Positions 1 through 7,978 of a stretch of 42,965 bases of DNA are shown in pieces. The DNA comes from RGIG8244 sp045639325. GTDB taxonomy: Bacteria; Verrucomicrobiota; Lentisphaeria; Victivallales; UBA1829. Every line of letters begins with the position of its first letter. The stretch's first letter is position 1. Below the pieces are notes generated by a model, which worked only from the letters and a program-made list of their open reading frames with translations, did no database searches and was not told where the DNA came from. The DNA lies in the NCBI GenBank assembly GCA_045639325.1, contig JAZUCU010000006.1:1-42965 (forward strand). The letters run 5' to 3'. Made by a program: the position numbers and the translations under genes.

Positions 1-2
1 AG

Positions 3-650
3 ATTGAGGGGTTGGGATTGTTCTTTCAGGAAAATCAAAGAGCAAAAAAAGATGGAACATTTCATCTCTATTCGCGTTCCGAATTGGAGTTTGACACCCC
101 GGCAGGAAGTGAAATAACGACAATTCGTCATAATAAAAAAGCAATAAATGGGTTACTGAATTTTGAGGCGGATCCAAATATTCTTGTCAGCCTTTGGGTA
201 AAAAATGGAATCCCCGATGGTTTTGTGGTCGTTTACTATAAAGTACCTCATATCCTGCTGTTGTCTAAAGGAATATATAAAGATGGGAAACCGTTTTTCG
301 GAGGTTTTTCCTATTCGTTCAAATATAATCAATTATCACCGTATCAGCTATATTATCGGGATGGAAATTTTATGTTCTATTCGATCCTGAACTCATCATT
401 GTCCCCATTTGAAAATATTTATACCGATAACAAATTAATAAATGGATATCAACTTATTTCCGCGATTCCCGGACAGCCATTGCGATTGAAACGTTATCAA
501 GATGGCATTCCACGGGAAGAAGTTACATCTGATTCATTTCTTGGCTCCAACAAACGTGCTCAGCTCTCTCTTAAAGATTTTCTATTTAATGTTAAAGCAC
601 AAAAACAAGAGCATTTGAGACAATGGAAAAAGATGAAATTCGATTGGTAA
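3..650 (+). CDS. Hypothetical protein, 5' end cut by the window edge
   Basis: The reading frame is open from the first bases of the window to a TAA at 648-650, so the true start is probably upstream. The first in-window candidate start is a TTG at base 12, with no convincing ribosome binding site, which would give 212 residues. The protein is rich in aromatic and charged residues. Short strand-like units such as YKDGKPFFGG and YYRDGNFMFYS faintly recall MORN-type or YwqK-like beta-hairpin repeats, but I cannot assign a family. No membrane segment is visible in the part present. The next gene starts 19 bases downstream on the same strand, so the two may be co-transcribed. No function is proposed. 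Confidence 0.6.
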   Translation: MEGLGLFFQENQRAKKDGTFHLYSRSELEFDTPAGSEITTIRHNKKAINGLLNFEADPNILVSLWVKNGIPDGFVVVYYKVPHILLLSKGIYKDGKPFFGGFSYSFKYNQLSPYQLYYRDGNFMFYSILNSSLSPFENIYTDNKLINGYQLISAIPGQPLRLKRYQDGIPREEVTSDSFLGSNKRAQLSLKDFLFNVKAQKQEHLRQWKKMKFDW

Positions 651-669
651 ATATGGAGGAAATTACTAT

Positions 670-1209
670 ATGGATTCCCTACGTATAAAAATTGAAAAAA
701 AACTCCGTACTTTTTTATGCATTTTAGTGCCGTTTCTCCTGTTGATATTTATAGGATGCTGGACTTACAGCAAAATATTATATTGGCCATGGGGACTGTT
801 AGATTTTCCTCGTGAAAGCAAGGGTGAATTTGATGTTTGTCCGGCAAAAATCGGTACAATTGAAACATGGGAGTTAATGCCACGCACTTCGAAAGAAATA
901 AAGTATATTTTTCGGAATTCGGGATTCGGAAGTTATGCCGAGTGGAAATGCAGGGTAGATTTTACTGATTTTGTTGATTTTGCAGTATTCAAAAATTGGA
1001 ATCTTATTTTCAATGAAAAGCTGATTTTTACTCCGGAGATGCCGGATTACACATCTCCATCCGGGCAATTTATTTATGCGACAAGCAATAGTCTTATTGT
1101 AAATCTTGCGCAAAAAGAAAAAATTGAAATTAAAAATGCTCATCGTGGCGTAATTGCGATATACGATATTGAAAAAAAGGTGATGTATGGGCGTTATTGC
1201 AGCCGTTAA
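670..1209 (+). CDS. Hypothetical single-pass membrane protein
   Basis: This gene encodes 179 residues with an ATG start preceded by a ggagga ribosome binding site at 656-661. Residues about 13-35 form one strongly hydrophobic segment (LRTFLCILVPFLLLIFIGCW). This suggests an N-terminal anchor with the remaining roughly 140 residues on one side of the membrane. The soluble part is beta-rich with several Trp and Tyr residues and three cysteines. I do not recognise a family. It follows the preceding partial gene by 19 bases and probably shares its transcript. The segment could instead be an uncleaved signal sequence. Confidence 0.6.
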   Translation: MDSLRIKIEKKLRTFLCILVPFLLLIFIGCWTYSKILYWPWGLLDFPRESKGEFDVCPAKIGTIETWELMPRTSKEIKYIFRNSGFGSYAEWKCRVDFTDFVDFAVFKNWNLIFNEKLIFTPEMPDYTSPSGQFIYATSNSLIVNLAQKEKIEIKNAHRGVIAIYDIEKKVMYGRYCSR

Positions 1210-1316
1210 TGTGTCAGATACAAACAGTTTTTGTTATACCATTTGTCAAAAGTTTTATTTAGAATGAAATGCTGTTTCTGTATCATTTTGTTTGCAATGT
1301 TACTCCTAACTGGTTT

Positions 1317-1342
1317 GTGTCCGGTATTTTGCGCACATTTAT
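1317..1342 (+). repeat. 26-bp dispersed direct repeat, copy 1
   Basis: The 26 bases starting GTGTCCGGTATTTTGCGCAC are identical to those at 25603-25628, in the same orientation, about 24 kb away. Both copies lie in non-coding DNA. The shared sequence ends abruptly on both sides. A perfect 26-base match is far beyond chance in a window this size, so it is a genuine dispersed element, perhaps the end of an insertion sequence or a small non-autonomous element. No transposase gene is nearby. Confidence 0.7.
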
Positions 1343-1365
1343 TTTGCCTGTTTATCAAATTTTTT

Positions 1366-1393
1366 CACAAAAGACTTCACAAAGGCTTTTGTG
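1366..1393. repeat. Hairpin, 8-bp stem
   Basis: CACAAAAG at 1366-1373 and its exact inverse CTTTTGTG at 1386-1393 are separated by 12 bases. A further CACAAAG sits in the loop, so alternative pairings are possible. There is no following T-tract, so this is not a clear intrinsic terminator. Its position beside the dispersed 26-bp repeat suggests that it belongs to the same element. Confidence 0.45.
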
Positions 1394-1535
1394 CTGAACT
1401 TTGCCACTTACTCGAACCTTGCCGCACGCCGCCGCGCCCCCCCTATAGACGCAAAAATTTCCATTCCGTACTTGTAAACGCTTGCGGATGATGGTATATT
1501 ACCGAAGAATGATTCATTTATAACGGTGTTGAAAT

Positions 1536-2438
1536 ATGAAACTTTCTTCATTTACATATTTTGCGGCTTTCGGATTAAAAACAATTCTGTTCCGACAGAA
1601 AAAACCGATTCTCGGGACAGTTATCCTTACCGACAAATGCAACTTGAAGTGTAAGCATTGCTCTGTCAATAACATTACAGCTGTCGTACATCCTTATTCT
1701 CAAATCCGCAATGAAATGCAGACCCTTTATGATATGGGCTGCCGCATCCTTTTCTTTTGTGGAGGAGAAACTTTTCTTTGGCGAGATGGCGAAAAATCTG
1801 TACGCGATCTGGTCATCGAAGCAAAACAAATGGGTTTTCTCATCGTCAACGTGGTAACAAACGGAACCTTTACCCTGGATCTGCCGGAAGCCGACCTTAT
1901 TCTGCTCTCTCTTGATGGCGATAGAGAAAAGCATAATCTGATCAGAGGCGAAACCTATGATACGATCATACGAAATATCCGCAATGCAGTTTCCGACAAC
2001 ATTGTTTTATATATGGCAATCAATAAATTAAATGTGTCTGCTGTTCAGGATGTCATAAAAACAGCCGAAACAGAGTGCAATATCCGGGCGGTTTCCTTCA
2101 ATTTTCACACGCCATATCCTGATACTGCGGACTTGATGCTCTCTTTGGATGAAAAACAGCAATGTGCATCTGTGATCAGAGATGCGATTGAGAAAGGTTC
2201 TCCGATCTTCAATCTGAAAAGTGCATTGCCGTATCTTGTCAATAATTCTTTTCCGACACCGTGTCATCAGTGCGTTGTTATTGAAAACGGCAAAATCAGC
2301 ACATGCGGCAGATGCATTGATATTCCGGGGTTATGTGAGCAATGCGGCTATTTCTTTGTCGCAGAATATACCCTGCTTTTTCAGGGAAATCTCCGGATCA
2401 TGTTCGATATGCTCAAAACATATTTGAGGTACATCTGA
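1536..2438 (+). CDS. Radical SAM protein with C-terminal cysteine cluster
   Basis: This 300-residue protein is a radical SAM enzyme. The [4Fe-4S]-binding motif CxxxCxxC is C35, C39 and C42, within TDKCNLKCKHC. It is followed by the SAM-binding GGET-type motif at 76-79 and a strand ending in LSLDGD near 124-129. The C-terminal region has three CxxC pairs (243/246, 257/260 and 267/270), as expected for a SPASM- or twitch-like auxiliary Fe-S cluster. The protein ends in a hydrophobic helix. The substrate is unknown. Related enzymes modify peptides, lipids or cofactors, and no precursor peptide gene was found beside it. The stop codon overlaps the start of the next radical SAM gene, implying translational coupling and a shared pathway. 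Confidence 0.88.
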   Translation: MKLSSFTYFAAFGLKTILFRQKKPILGTVILTDKCNLKCKHCSVNNITAVVHPYSQIRNEMQTLYDMGCRILFFCGGETFLWRDGEKSVRDLVIEAKQMGFLIVNVVTNGTFTLDLPEADLILLSLDGDREKHNLIRGETYDTIIRNIRNAVSDNIVLYMAINKLNVSAVQDVIKTAETECNIRAVSFNFHTPYPDTADLMLSLDEKQQCASVIRDAIEKGSPIFNLKSALPYLVNNSFPTPCHQCVVIENGKISTCGRCIDIPGLCEQCGYFFVAEYTLLFQGNLRIMFDMLKTYLRYI

Positions 2439-3694
2439 TGAGTATAATCACGACTGCGACCAGAATGTTTCTTACTCGTTCATTCAAGCCGTTTACCTTT
2501 ACTCCGGCTGACGGGAACAGAAAACTTGATCTTGCTGCAGTGGAAAAACCCGGATTATATGTCCATATCCCATTTTGCCGTACACTCTGCAATTTTTGTC
2601 CATACTGCAAAGTTGTTTATGATCGGAATTTATACAACCGTTATATGGATGCTTTAAAAACGGAAATCGATCTTGTTTCAGCCGGAATACGCGTTCCCAA
2701 AGAAGTATCATCTCTTTATTTTGGCGGTGGCTCTCCGGCTCTGGCGGCGGACAGGCTCGGTGAGATCATCACGCATTTGCAGAAATATTACCGGATCACG
2801 GAAGGCATCGGCGTTGAACTCCATCCGCAGGATGTCAATACAGACACGCTGCAAAAATTAAAAGCTGCCGGAGTTACCCGCATCAGTATCGGCATACAAT
2901 CTTTTCAAAAAAAATTTCAGGATTTATTAGGTCGGTCAGCCATTGATATTCAGGAAATGAAAAAAGTTTTATCGTTAACTGAATTTGAGACCGTATCAAT
3001 GGATTTTATTTTTGCGTTACCGGGGCAAAAGGCATCAGACTTGAAATGCGACATCCAAATGGCATTTGACTGTGGTGCAAATCATACAGCCATTTATCCA
3101 TTTATTGACTTTTCATTTACTTCGACACCGTTAAAGGAAATGAGAAAAAATGAGAAAAGGCATCTTTTGAACGAGATCACAGAATATTTCCGTTCTATCG
3201 GCTGTTACCGGGATTCAATTTGGACGTTCGCGAAAAGCAGAACGCATAAATATTCATCTATGACCCGGGATAATTTTATCGGATTCGGCTGTTCTGCGAC
3301 CTCACTGCTTAAAGATCAATTCAGGATCAATACTTTCTCTATTGAAGAATACTGCAAAAGAATAGATCATGGGTTATTTCCAACGGCATTGCATTGTGAT
3401 TTTTCCATACGGCAACGAATGATTTACTGGCTTTTCTGGCGGGCGTACACGACGAAAGTTGTAATTGCTGATTTTGAAAAGTTCTTTGGAGTTCCGTTGA
3501 AAAAAGCATTTGGTGCAGAGTTGACAATTGCCCGGCTTACCGGCATGATTATTGAAAAAAATGGCGTATTGGAGCTGACGGATAAAGGAGCATTTTACTT
3601 TCACTACTATGAAAGTTTTTATACTTTGGCTTATATTGACAAAATGTGGGGCTTATTACGCCATGAAGCATTCCCCCGCGGCATGAAACTTTAA
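2438..3694 (+). CDS. HemN/HemW-like radical SAM protein
   Basis: This is a radical SAM protein of the coproporphyrinogen III oxidase-like superfamily, 418 residues from the ATG at 2438, which shares one base with the previous stop (TGATG). The cluster motif in HIPFCRTLCNFCPYC gives C47, C51, C54 and C57, the HemN/HemW pattern. LYFGGGSPAL, GVELHPQ and TRISIGIQSFQ follow in the order typical of the HemN core. The C-terminal part resembles the winged-helix HemN C-domain. It is not close enough to call HemW or HemN, and no haem genes are nearby. Pairing with a SPASM-like radical SAM protein suggests a two-enzyme modification pathway of unknown substrate. A longer frame begins further upstream inside the previous gene, but the coupled ATG is preferred. 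Confidence 0.85.
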   Translation: MSIITTATRMFLTRSFKPFTFTPADGNRKLDLAAVEKPGLYVHIPFCRTLCNFCPYCKVVYDRNLYNRYMDALKTEIDLVSAGIRVPKEVSSLYFGGGSPALAADRLGEIITHLQKYYRITEGIGVELHPQDVNTDTLQKLKAAGVTRISIGIQSFQKKFQDLLGRSAIDIQEMKKVLSLTEFETVSMDFIFALPGQKASDLKCDIQMAFDCGANHTAIYPFIDFSFTSTPLKEMRKNEKRHLLNEITEYFRSIGCYRDSIWTFAKSRTHKYSSMTRDNFIGFGCSATSLLKDQFRINTFSIEEYCKRIDHGLFPTALHCDFSIRQRMIYWLFWRAYTTKVVIADFEKFFGVPLKKAFGAELTIARLTGMIIEKNGVLELTDKGAFYFHYYESFYTLAYIDKMWGLLRHEAFPRGMKL

Positions 3695-3840
3695 TTTTGA
3701 ATATATTAAGCCTATTCCTGGCAATTCCTGACTTTGATTCTGGAGATAAAATGTAATCTTTACCCTTGTCAAATTGTCCAGTTTTCGTGGTGAACCGCAT
3801 TTTCAAATTATCTAATAAAAAATACCATTTATCAACCTTT

Positions 3841-4695
3841 TTAATTCTGCGAATTCTTTCTATACTGGGCGGGAGGGACTCCGTATTCTCTGCAAAAAGC
3901 TCTTGAGAATGAAAATGCAGTAGAAAATCCGCACTTTTCTGCGATTTCCTGTAATGAAAAATCAGTCCGTAACAATAATTCTTCCGCAAGAATCAATCTC
4001 TGCTGCCGAATCAGTTTTCCCGGGGTCAATCCGTTGATATTCCGTTGAAAGATTCGCCGGACAGACTGGGGAGATATTCCAAATTCCGCAGCTATTTTTT
4101 TGACAGAGATCACACCACTGGAATTTTTCCGGATGTATTCTGCAATCCGTCCGAAATCATTATCCGTTTTTACGTTTTCTCCGGAATGCCGGGCGACGGC
4201 AGATGACAGCAATTCAGCAAGCAGAAATTCTGCATGCATTTGATTGTTCTCTTTCCATGCCCGTAAGATTCTCTGCAAAAAGCGATTCTCCGGATCCGGA
4301 GAAAATACCCGATGCCGTAAAACATCAAGTGCCTCGTACTTGCCCCTGCCAACGATAAAAGAAATTGCCAAATATTCAAATGTCCCCTGGTCAGTTATTT
4401 CAGTGGAATGTGTTTGCATCGGAAAATAGAGAACTGCATCCGATGGTGCAAGGCGATACCGGATCCCGTCGATACAAGTAGAGGCTTTTCCAGTCAGAAT
4501 AATCTTTAAGATCATTCTATGATGGCAGAATGCCCGATGAAAGAAATCGGAATCCTGTCCGAGCCAAATTTTCAAGTCACAGGGAATGAAATCGACGGGA
4601 CGGACAGCGGGTCCCGTATTTCCCGTTTTTTTCATAATTGCCCGGATATCTTTACGGATGGTCGAAAATGGTATTTTTTTGTTTGTTTCTGACAT
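3841..4695 (-). CDS. AraC-family transcriptional regulator
   Basis: This 284-residue protein has an N-terminal sensor half (about residues 30-150, cupin-like, containing HHRMILKIILTGKA and a PMQTHSTEI strand). The C-terminal half (about 180-282) is the double helix-turn-helix of AraC regulators. The second helix-turn-helix, LQEIAEKCGFSTAFSFSRAFCREYGVPPAQYRK, matches the family signature closely. It is transcribed divergently from the Fe-S/U32/oxidoreductase unit starting at 4783, with 87 bases between the start codons. It therefore probably controls that unit in response to a small sugar-like ligand. An inverted repeat around the likely plus-strand -10 element (4708-4737) is a candidate binding site. 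Confidence 0.93.
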   Translation of the reverse strand: MSETNKKIPFSTIRKDIRAIMKKTGNTGPAVRPVDFIPCDLKIWLGQDSDFFHRAFCHHRMILKIILTGKASTCIDGIRYRLAPSDAVLYFPMQTHSTEITDQGTFEYLAISFIVGRGKYEALDVLRHRVFSPDPENRFLQRILRAWKENNQMHAEFLLAELLSSAVARHSGENVKTDNDFGRIAEYIRKNSSGVISVKKIAAEFGISPQSVRRIFQRNINGLTPGKLIRQQRLILAEELLLRTDFSLQEIAEKCGFSTAFSFSRAFCREYGVPPAQYRKNSQN

Positions 4696-4707
4696 GGTAA
4701 ACGCTCA

Positions 4708-4737
4708 CTGTTACTGCTATAATATATCACGTAACAG
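4708..4737 (+). promoter_or_regulatory. Inverted repeat flanking a -10 element, divergent promoter
   Basis: CTGTTAC at 4708-4714 and its exact inverse GTAACAG at 4731-4737 enclose a perfect TATAAT at 4718-4723. No good -35 box is present upstream, as expected for an activator-dependent promoter. The site lies between the AraC gene and the divergent unit at 4783, so it could bind the AraC protein or another regulator. The assignment is inferred from position and symmetry only. Confidence 0.5.
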
Positions 4738-4782
4738 AATTAATTTCAAATCACTTTTCTAAATAGAAATGGAGAAAAATCT

Positions 4783-5775
4783 ATGCTGACAGCAGCGGCA
4801 GTCAAGAAATTTGCAAAAGCATGTGGTGCGGATATTTGCAGAATCGGTTCTATGGACAACTGGAAAGGTGCACCGAAGCAAATGGATCCGCGTTATATTT
4901 TCCCCGATGCAAAATCAATTATCGGTCTCGGATTCCGTATTCCAAGAGGATATTTGCGCGGGATTGAGGAAGGAACGTTTTTCTCCATTTATGAATTTAT
5001 GGGATATTCCGGAATGAACTGGCGGTATATGCCACATGTTTTGCGGCAAATTGTATGTTTCATCGAAGATCATGGTTATGAAGCGGTTCCACTTCCGAAC
5101 TGGGATGCTTTCAGTTATAACGGGTATACCGATTATCCCAACTCAGAAAGAGAAGAAAGACCGTTCCGGAGCCGTCCAGTTGCCCCCGGATTACCTTGTC
5201 CGGATATCACAATCAGCTTCCGGGTTGCAGCGGTTGTTTCCAATCTGGGAGAAATCGGATGGAGTAAAATGATTCTGACTCCTGAATTTGGGCCGATGGT
5301 CCGCGCGGTTTTCATCATTACAGAAGCGGAACTGGAAAATGATCCTCCGATTCTGCCGGGGACTCTTTGCGACCGGTGCAAACTGTGTGCAAAAATGTGT
5401 CCGGGCAATGCAATTCCTACGGATAAAAGCGTGAAATTCAAGATTGGCGATACCGAATATGAGCATTGCGATCTTGATTTGGCCCGTTGTTCCAATGCAT
5501 ACAGCGGCGGGGTGCCTGAATTCAACCCATTCTGGGATCCGAAAGTCAAACTTGACGAGTCCTTTATGGATGAATACCAATCCCCCCAATATTACGGTTC
5601 ACCCAAAGGAAACGGGGGCCCCTGCCCTCACATCATGCATACCCGAAACAATCCGGCGATTGGAGCCGGACGAGGCTGTATCAGAGCTTGTTATGCGCAC
5701 TTGGAAGCCCAGGGAAAACTGACAAAAAAATTTGTAAAGCCGTTTAAGCGTCATAAAGAATGGAAGCTTGACTGA
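4783..5775 (+). CDS. 4Fe-4S protein related to epoxyqueuosine reductase / reductive dehalogenase
   Basis: This gene encodes 330 residues, and the ATG is preceded by GGAG. A ferredoxin-type motif CxxCxxCxxxCP lies at C196, C199, C202 and C206 (CDRCKLCAKMCPG). Further cysteines at 229 and 236, and later in GGPCPH and GRGCIRACY, could complete a second cluster. The segment LTPEFGPMVRAVFIITEAEL (about 165-184) resembles the pre-cluster region of QueG and RdhA proteins, where the corrinoid-binding domain meets the ferredoxin domain. It is probably a cytoplasmic redox enzyme. It is not a standard queG, because the C-terminal HEAT-like part and tRNA gene context are absent. It starts an AraC-linked unit with a U32-like protein (one base between genes) and a Gfo/Idh/MocA oxidoreductase. 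The actual substrate cannot be read from the sequence. Confidence 0.8.
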   Translation: MLTAAAVKKFAKACGADICRIGSMDNWKGAPKQMDPRYIFPDAKSIIGLGFRIPRGYLRGIEEGTFFSIYEFMGYSGMNWRYMPHVLRQIVCFIEDHGYEAVPLPNWDAFSYNGYTDYPNSEREERPFRSRPVAPGLPCPDITISFRVAAVVSNLGEIGWSKMILTPEFGPMVRAVFIITEAELENDPPILPGTLCDRCKLCAKMCPGNAIPTDKSVKFKIGDTEYEHCDLDLARCSNAYSGGVPEFNPFWDPKVKLDESFMDEYQSPQYYGSPKGNGGPCPHIMHTRNNPAIGAGRGCIRACYAHLEAQGKLTKKFVKPFKRHKEWKLD

Positions 5776-5776
5776 T

Positions 5777-6814
5777 ATGAAATTTTCAGTTGGCTATCAA
5801 TATCCGGATGATGAATACGGAGAACGATTTCCGGAAATTCTTCAAGATTATTCCGATTCCATTGCGGAACTCTATTTTGCTCCCGGCAACGAACCGGGGG
5901 CACGTTCCCCTGCGGCAGCGGCATCCGGTCTGGAAGAAGATGAGGCATGGCAAATCCTGCTGGAAGATATTGCAGAAGCGGGGAAAATGGGAATCCGGCG
6001 CAATTTACTGTTCAATGCAAATTGTCTTGGAGCGGATTGTATCAGTAAGTCTCTCAAGGAACGTGTGTTACGTATTACCGAAACGTTTCTGGATAAAACG
6101 GGTTTGGATTCCGTCACAACTGCCTCCTGGTTTATTGCCGGCGTATTAAAAGAAGCTTTTCCGCAGTTGGAGATACGGGCATCGGTGAACATGAAGCTCG
6201 GGACAATTGAAGCATTGGAATATGCCGCGGCAAGATTTGACGGATTCTGTATTCAACGTGATATTAATTATCACCCGGAAACCATTCAAAAAATTTCAGA
6301 TTGGGCAGCAAAAAACAATAAAAATATCTGTCTTCTCGCGAACAGCGGATGTTTACGGAATTGCGCATTTCAAATCTTCCATGATAATATGGTTGCTCAT
6401 CTGGGAGAAATCAATCAGGAAGAATGCTGTATGACACAGGATCCGATATTCTGCCGTCGTTTTTATGCAGATAAACAGCATCACCTGGAATATCTTGCTC
6501 ATTCCACCTTGATCCGTCCGGAAGATGTACGGCATTACGAGGGACTCGTTCCCATGATAAAATTGGCGACCCGGACACACAGCAATCCCCGGTTGGTATT
6601 GGAAGCATATACCTCCGGTAAATTTTCCGGAAACCTGTTTGACCTGACGGAACCCGGTCACGGGATATTTTATCGGGGAGAAATCCTTGATAATGCCCGG
6701 ATTCCGGCGGATTACTGGAATGTAAAATCAAAATGTAAAGAGAATTGTACCGATTGCATGTTCTGCAAAAAAATTATGGAACAGGCTCTTTTGACCTGTC
6801 CGGAACTGCAATAA
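5777..6814 (+). CDS. Peptidase U32-like Fe-S protein
   Basis: The gene encodes 345 residues from the ATG at 5777, one base after the previous stop. A TTG nine bases earlier is less likely. The region NSGCLRNCAFQIFHDN (189-204) matches the signature of the U32 peptidase/collagenase-like family, in which a Cys-x3-Cys and a nearby His follow a TIM-barrel strand. Additional cysteines at 217, 218 and 226, and a C-terminal CxxxCxxCxxC at 320-330, suggest an Fe-S cluster, as in UbiU/UbiV/RlhA-type U32 proteins. These often act in oxygen-independent hydroxylation rather than proteolysis. The N-terminal half reads as a barrel with ELYFAPGNE and RASVNMKLGT strands. Coupling to a QueG/RdhA-like Fe-S protein suggests an anaerobic redox reaction. 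The substrate is unknown. Confidence 0.72.
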   Translation: MKFSVGYQYPDDEYGERFPEILQDYSDSIAELYFAPGNEPGARSPAAAASGLEEDEAWQILLEDIAEAGKMGIRRNLLFNANCLGADCISKSLKERVLRITETFLDKTGLDSVTTASWFIAGVLKEAFPQLEIRASVNMKLGTIEALEYAAARFDGFCIQRDINYHPETIQKISDWAAKNNKNICLLANSGCLRNCAFQIFHDNMVAHLGEINQEECCMTQDPIFCRRFYADKQHHLEYLAHSTLIRPEDVRHYEGLVPMIKLATRTHSNPRLVLEAYTSGKFSGNLFDLTEPGHGIFYRGEILDNARIPADYWNVKSKCKENCTDCMFCKKIMEQALLTCPELQ

Positions 6815-6839
6815 AAAATATATCACAAAGGAGAAAAAT

Positions 6840-7889
6840 ATGGCTCAGACTTATCACAAAATCGGATTTATTGCTTTTGGTCAGCGCGGACAGCAGTTGG
6901 CTGAAACTTTGATTAACTATCTTCCGGAATACGGATGTCCGGCAGCAGTCTGCGATCTCCGGAAAAATCCCGTAGTGTCGCCCTTGTTTTCTTTCCGTTG
7001 TCCGGATATCCCGTATGTTACAGACTACCGCGAACTGCTGGCAATGCCGGAAATCGACAGTGTCATCATTTCTACTTATGAAGATAAGCATGTTGAAATT
7101 GTGAAAGCTGCAATTGAAGCGGGAAAAGCGGTGTATTGTGAAAAACCAATCGTACAGACACTGGAAGAAGCGGAAGAACTTTACAAGTTTGTCACATCCC
7201 GCCCCTGCCGTTTTCAAATCGGTTTGAATCTGCCGAACTTCCCCATCCCGTTAAAACTCAAAGAACTGCTTGATAAGAAAGTAATCGGCGATCTTGTTAT
7301 GGTCCGTTCTGCATGTGATGTCGGTCAGGATTTTGCCCGGATGTTCCTGATTAATAAATTTTCCGGTAAACGGGGTAACTTCATCACCGCGAAATTGACG
7401 CATGACACCGATTTACTTCAATACCTCTGCGAATCTTATGCTGAAACCGTTTGGGGTAAAACAAAAAATGTAATGTGGCGTCGTCACGGTGAACCCGCGG
7501 CAACCGATGATACAGCATTTATGGCTGGAGAAATGAACAACGGGGTATTGTTCTCTCAGGCATTGACCAGTTGCGGAAAAAATTATGAACGGAACTTCCA
7601 CTTCTTTGGAACAAAAGGCGAGCTGATTGCAGATCTTCACGGAGAAGAAATTACTTTCAGACCTGCGAATGGACTGCCGGAAAAAATCTCTGCCCCCAAT
7701 CTCAACGGCGGCGGACATAACGGTGCTGACCTTGTAACTCTCCGCGGCTTCCTGGATTATTTGGATTCTGAAGTCATGTCTCCGCGTTGGCCGGAACGGA
7801 TTCTTTCCAGTGTCATGATTCCTATGGCTGCAATGAAAAACGAACTGGTCAAAACGGGAGAATGGTATCGTTCTATCATCAATGGCTGA
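6840..7889 (+). CDS. Gfo/Idh/MocA family NAD(P)-dependent oxidoreductase
   Basis: This 349-residue protein has an N-terminal Rossmann fold, GFIAFGQRGQQL at 9-20, a CDLR strand end near 38-41, and the family's EKP motif at 101-103 (YCEKPIVQT). The C-terminal alpha/beta dimerisation domain follows, with KLTHDTDLLQYL carrying the conserved His-Asp pair used in catalysis. Enzymes of this family oxidise or reduce sugars, inositols and related polyols in the cytoplasm. The ATG is preceded by AAAGGAG. It is the last gene of the unit starting at 4783 and is followed 24 bases later by a strong intrinsic terminator. The substrate is undetermined; the AraC-controlled context fits sugar catabolism. Confidence 0.92.
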   Translation: MAQTYHKIGFIAFGQRGQQLAETLINYLPEYGCPAAVCDLRKNPVVSPLFSFRCPDIPYVTDYRELLAMPEIDSVIISTYEDKHVEIVKAAIEAGKAVYCEKPIVQTLEEAEELYKFVTSRPCRFQIGLNLPNFPIPLKLKELLDKKVIGDLVMVRSACDVGQDFARMFLINKFSGKRGNFITAKLTHDTDLLQYLCESYAETVWGKTKNVMWRRHGEPAATDDTAFMAGEMNNGVLFSQALTSCGKNYERNFHFFGTKGELIADLHGEEITFRPANGLPEKISAPNLNGGGHNGADLVTLRGFLDYLDSEVMSPRWPERILSSVMIPMAAMKNELVKTGEWYRSIING

Positions 7890-7913
7890 TTCAGATATTG
7901 ATGATTTCCAAAG

Positions 7914-7956
7914 AAAAACAGCGGACGTTCCAAGGACAGAATATCCGCTGTTTTTT
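7914..7956 (+). terminator. Rho-independent terminator
   Basis: AAAAACAGCGGA at 7914-7925 pairs perfectly with TCCGCTGTTTTT at 7944-7955, leaving an 18-base loop and ending in six T residues. It lies just after the oxidoreductase stop codon and ends about 23 bases before the convergent GH2 gene. Because the stem starts with an A-run, it can serve both strands. Confidence 0.88.
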
Positions 7957-7978
7957 GCATAATTAAGATTCAAGATTT

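Larger units (their letters stand above)
1210..1535. other. Non-coding gap with repeat and hairpin
   Basis: This 326-base stretch has no convincing gene. A TTG-initiated frame of 86 codons crosses it, but it lacks a ribosome binding site and has Cys/Phe-rich, non-protein-like composition. The stretch carries a 26-base sequence shared with 25603-25628 and a hairpin at 1366-1393. A C-rich run lies near 1425-1445. Close to the next gene is the short dyad GGTATATTACC around 1493-1503, which could be part of a promoter or operator. Confidence 0.5.

Noticed and set aside
1231..1491. TTG-initiated 86-codon frame
   Set aside because: It has no ribosome binding site, unusual Cys/Phe/His composition, and crosses the dispersed repeat and hairpin.
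2438..3694. Possible identification as HemW or HemN
   Set aside because: The cluster motif fits the superfamily, but context and overall sequence do not support haem biosynthesis or haem-chaperone function specifically.
1474..4705. Shared 9-mer GTAAACGCT at 1474-1482 and 4697-4705, reminiscent of half of a LacI/CcpA-type operator
   Set aside because: A nine-base match is expected by chance in a window of this size, and neither copy is a full palindrome.
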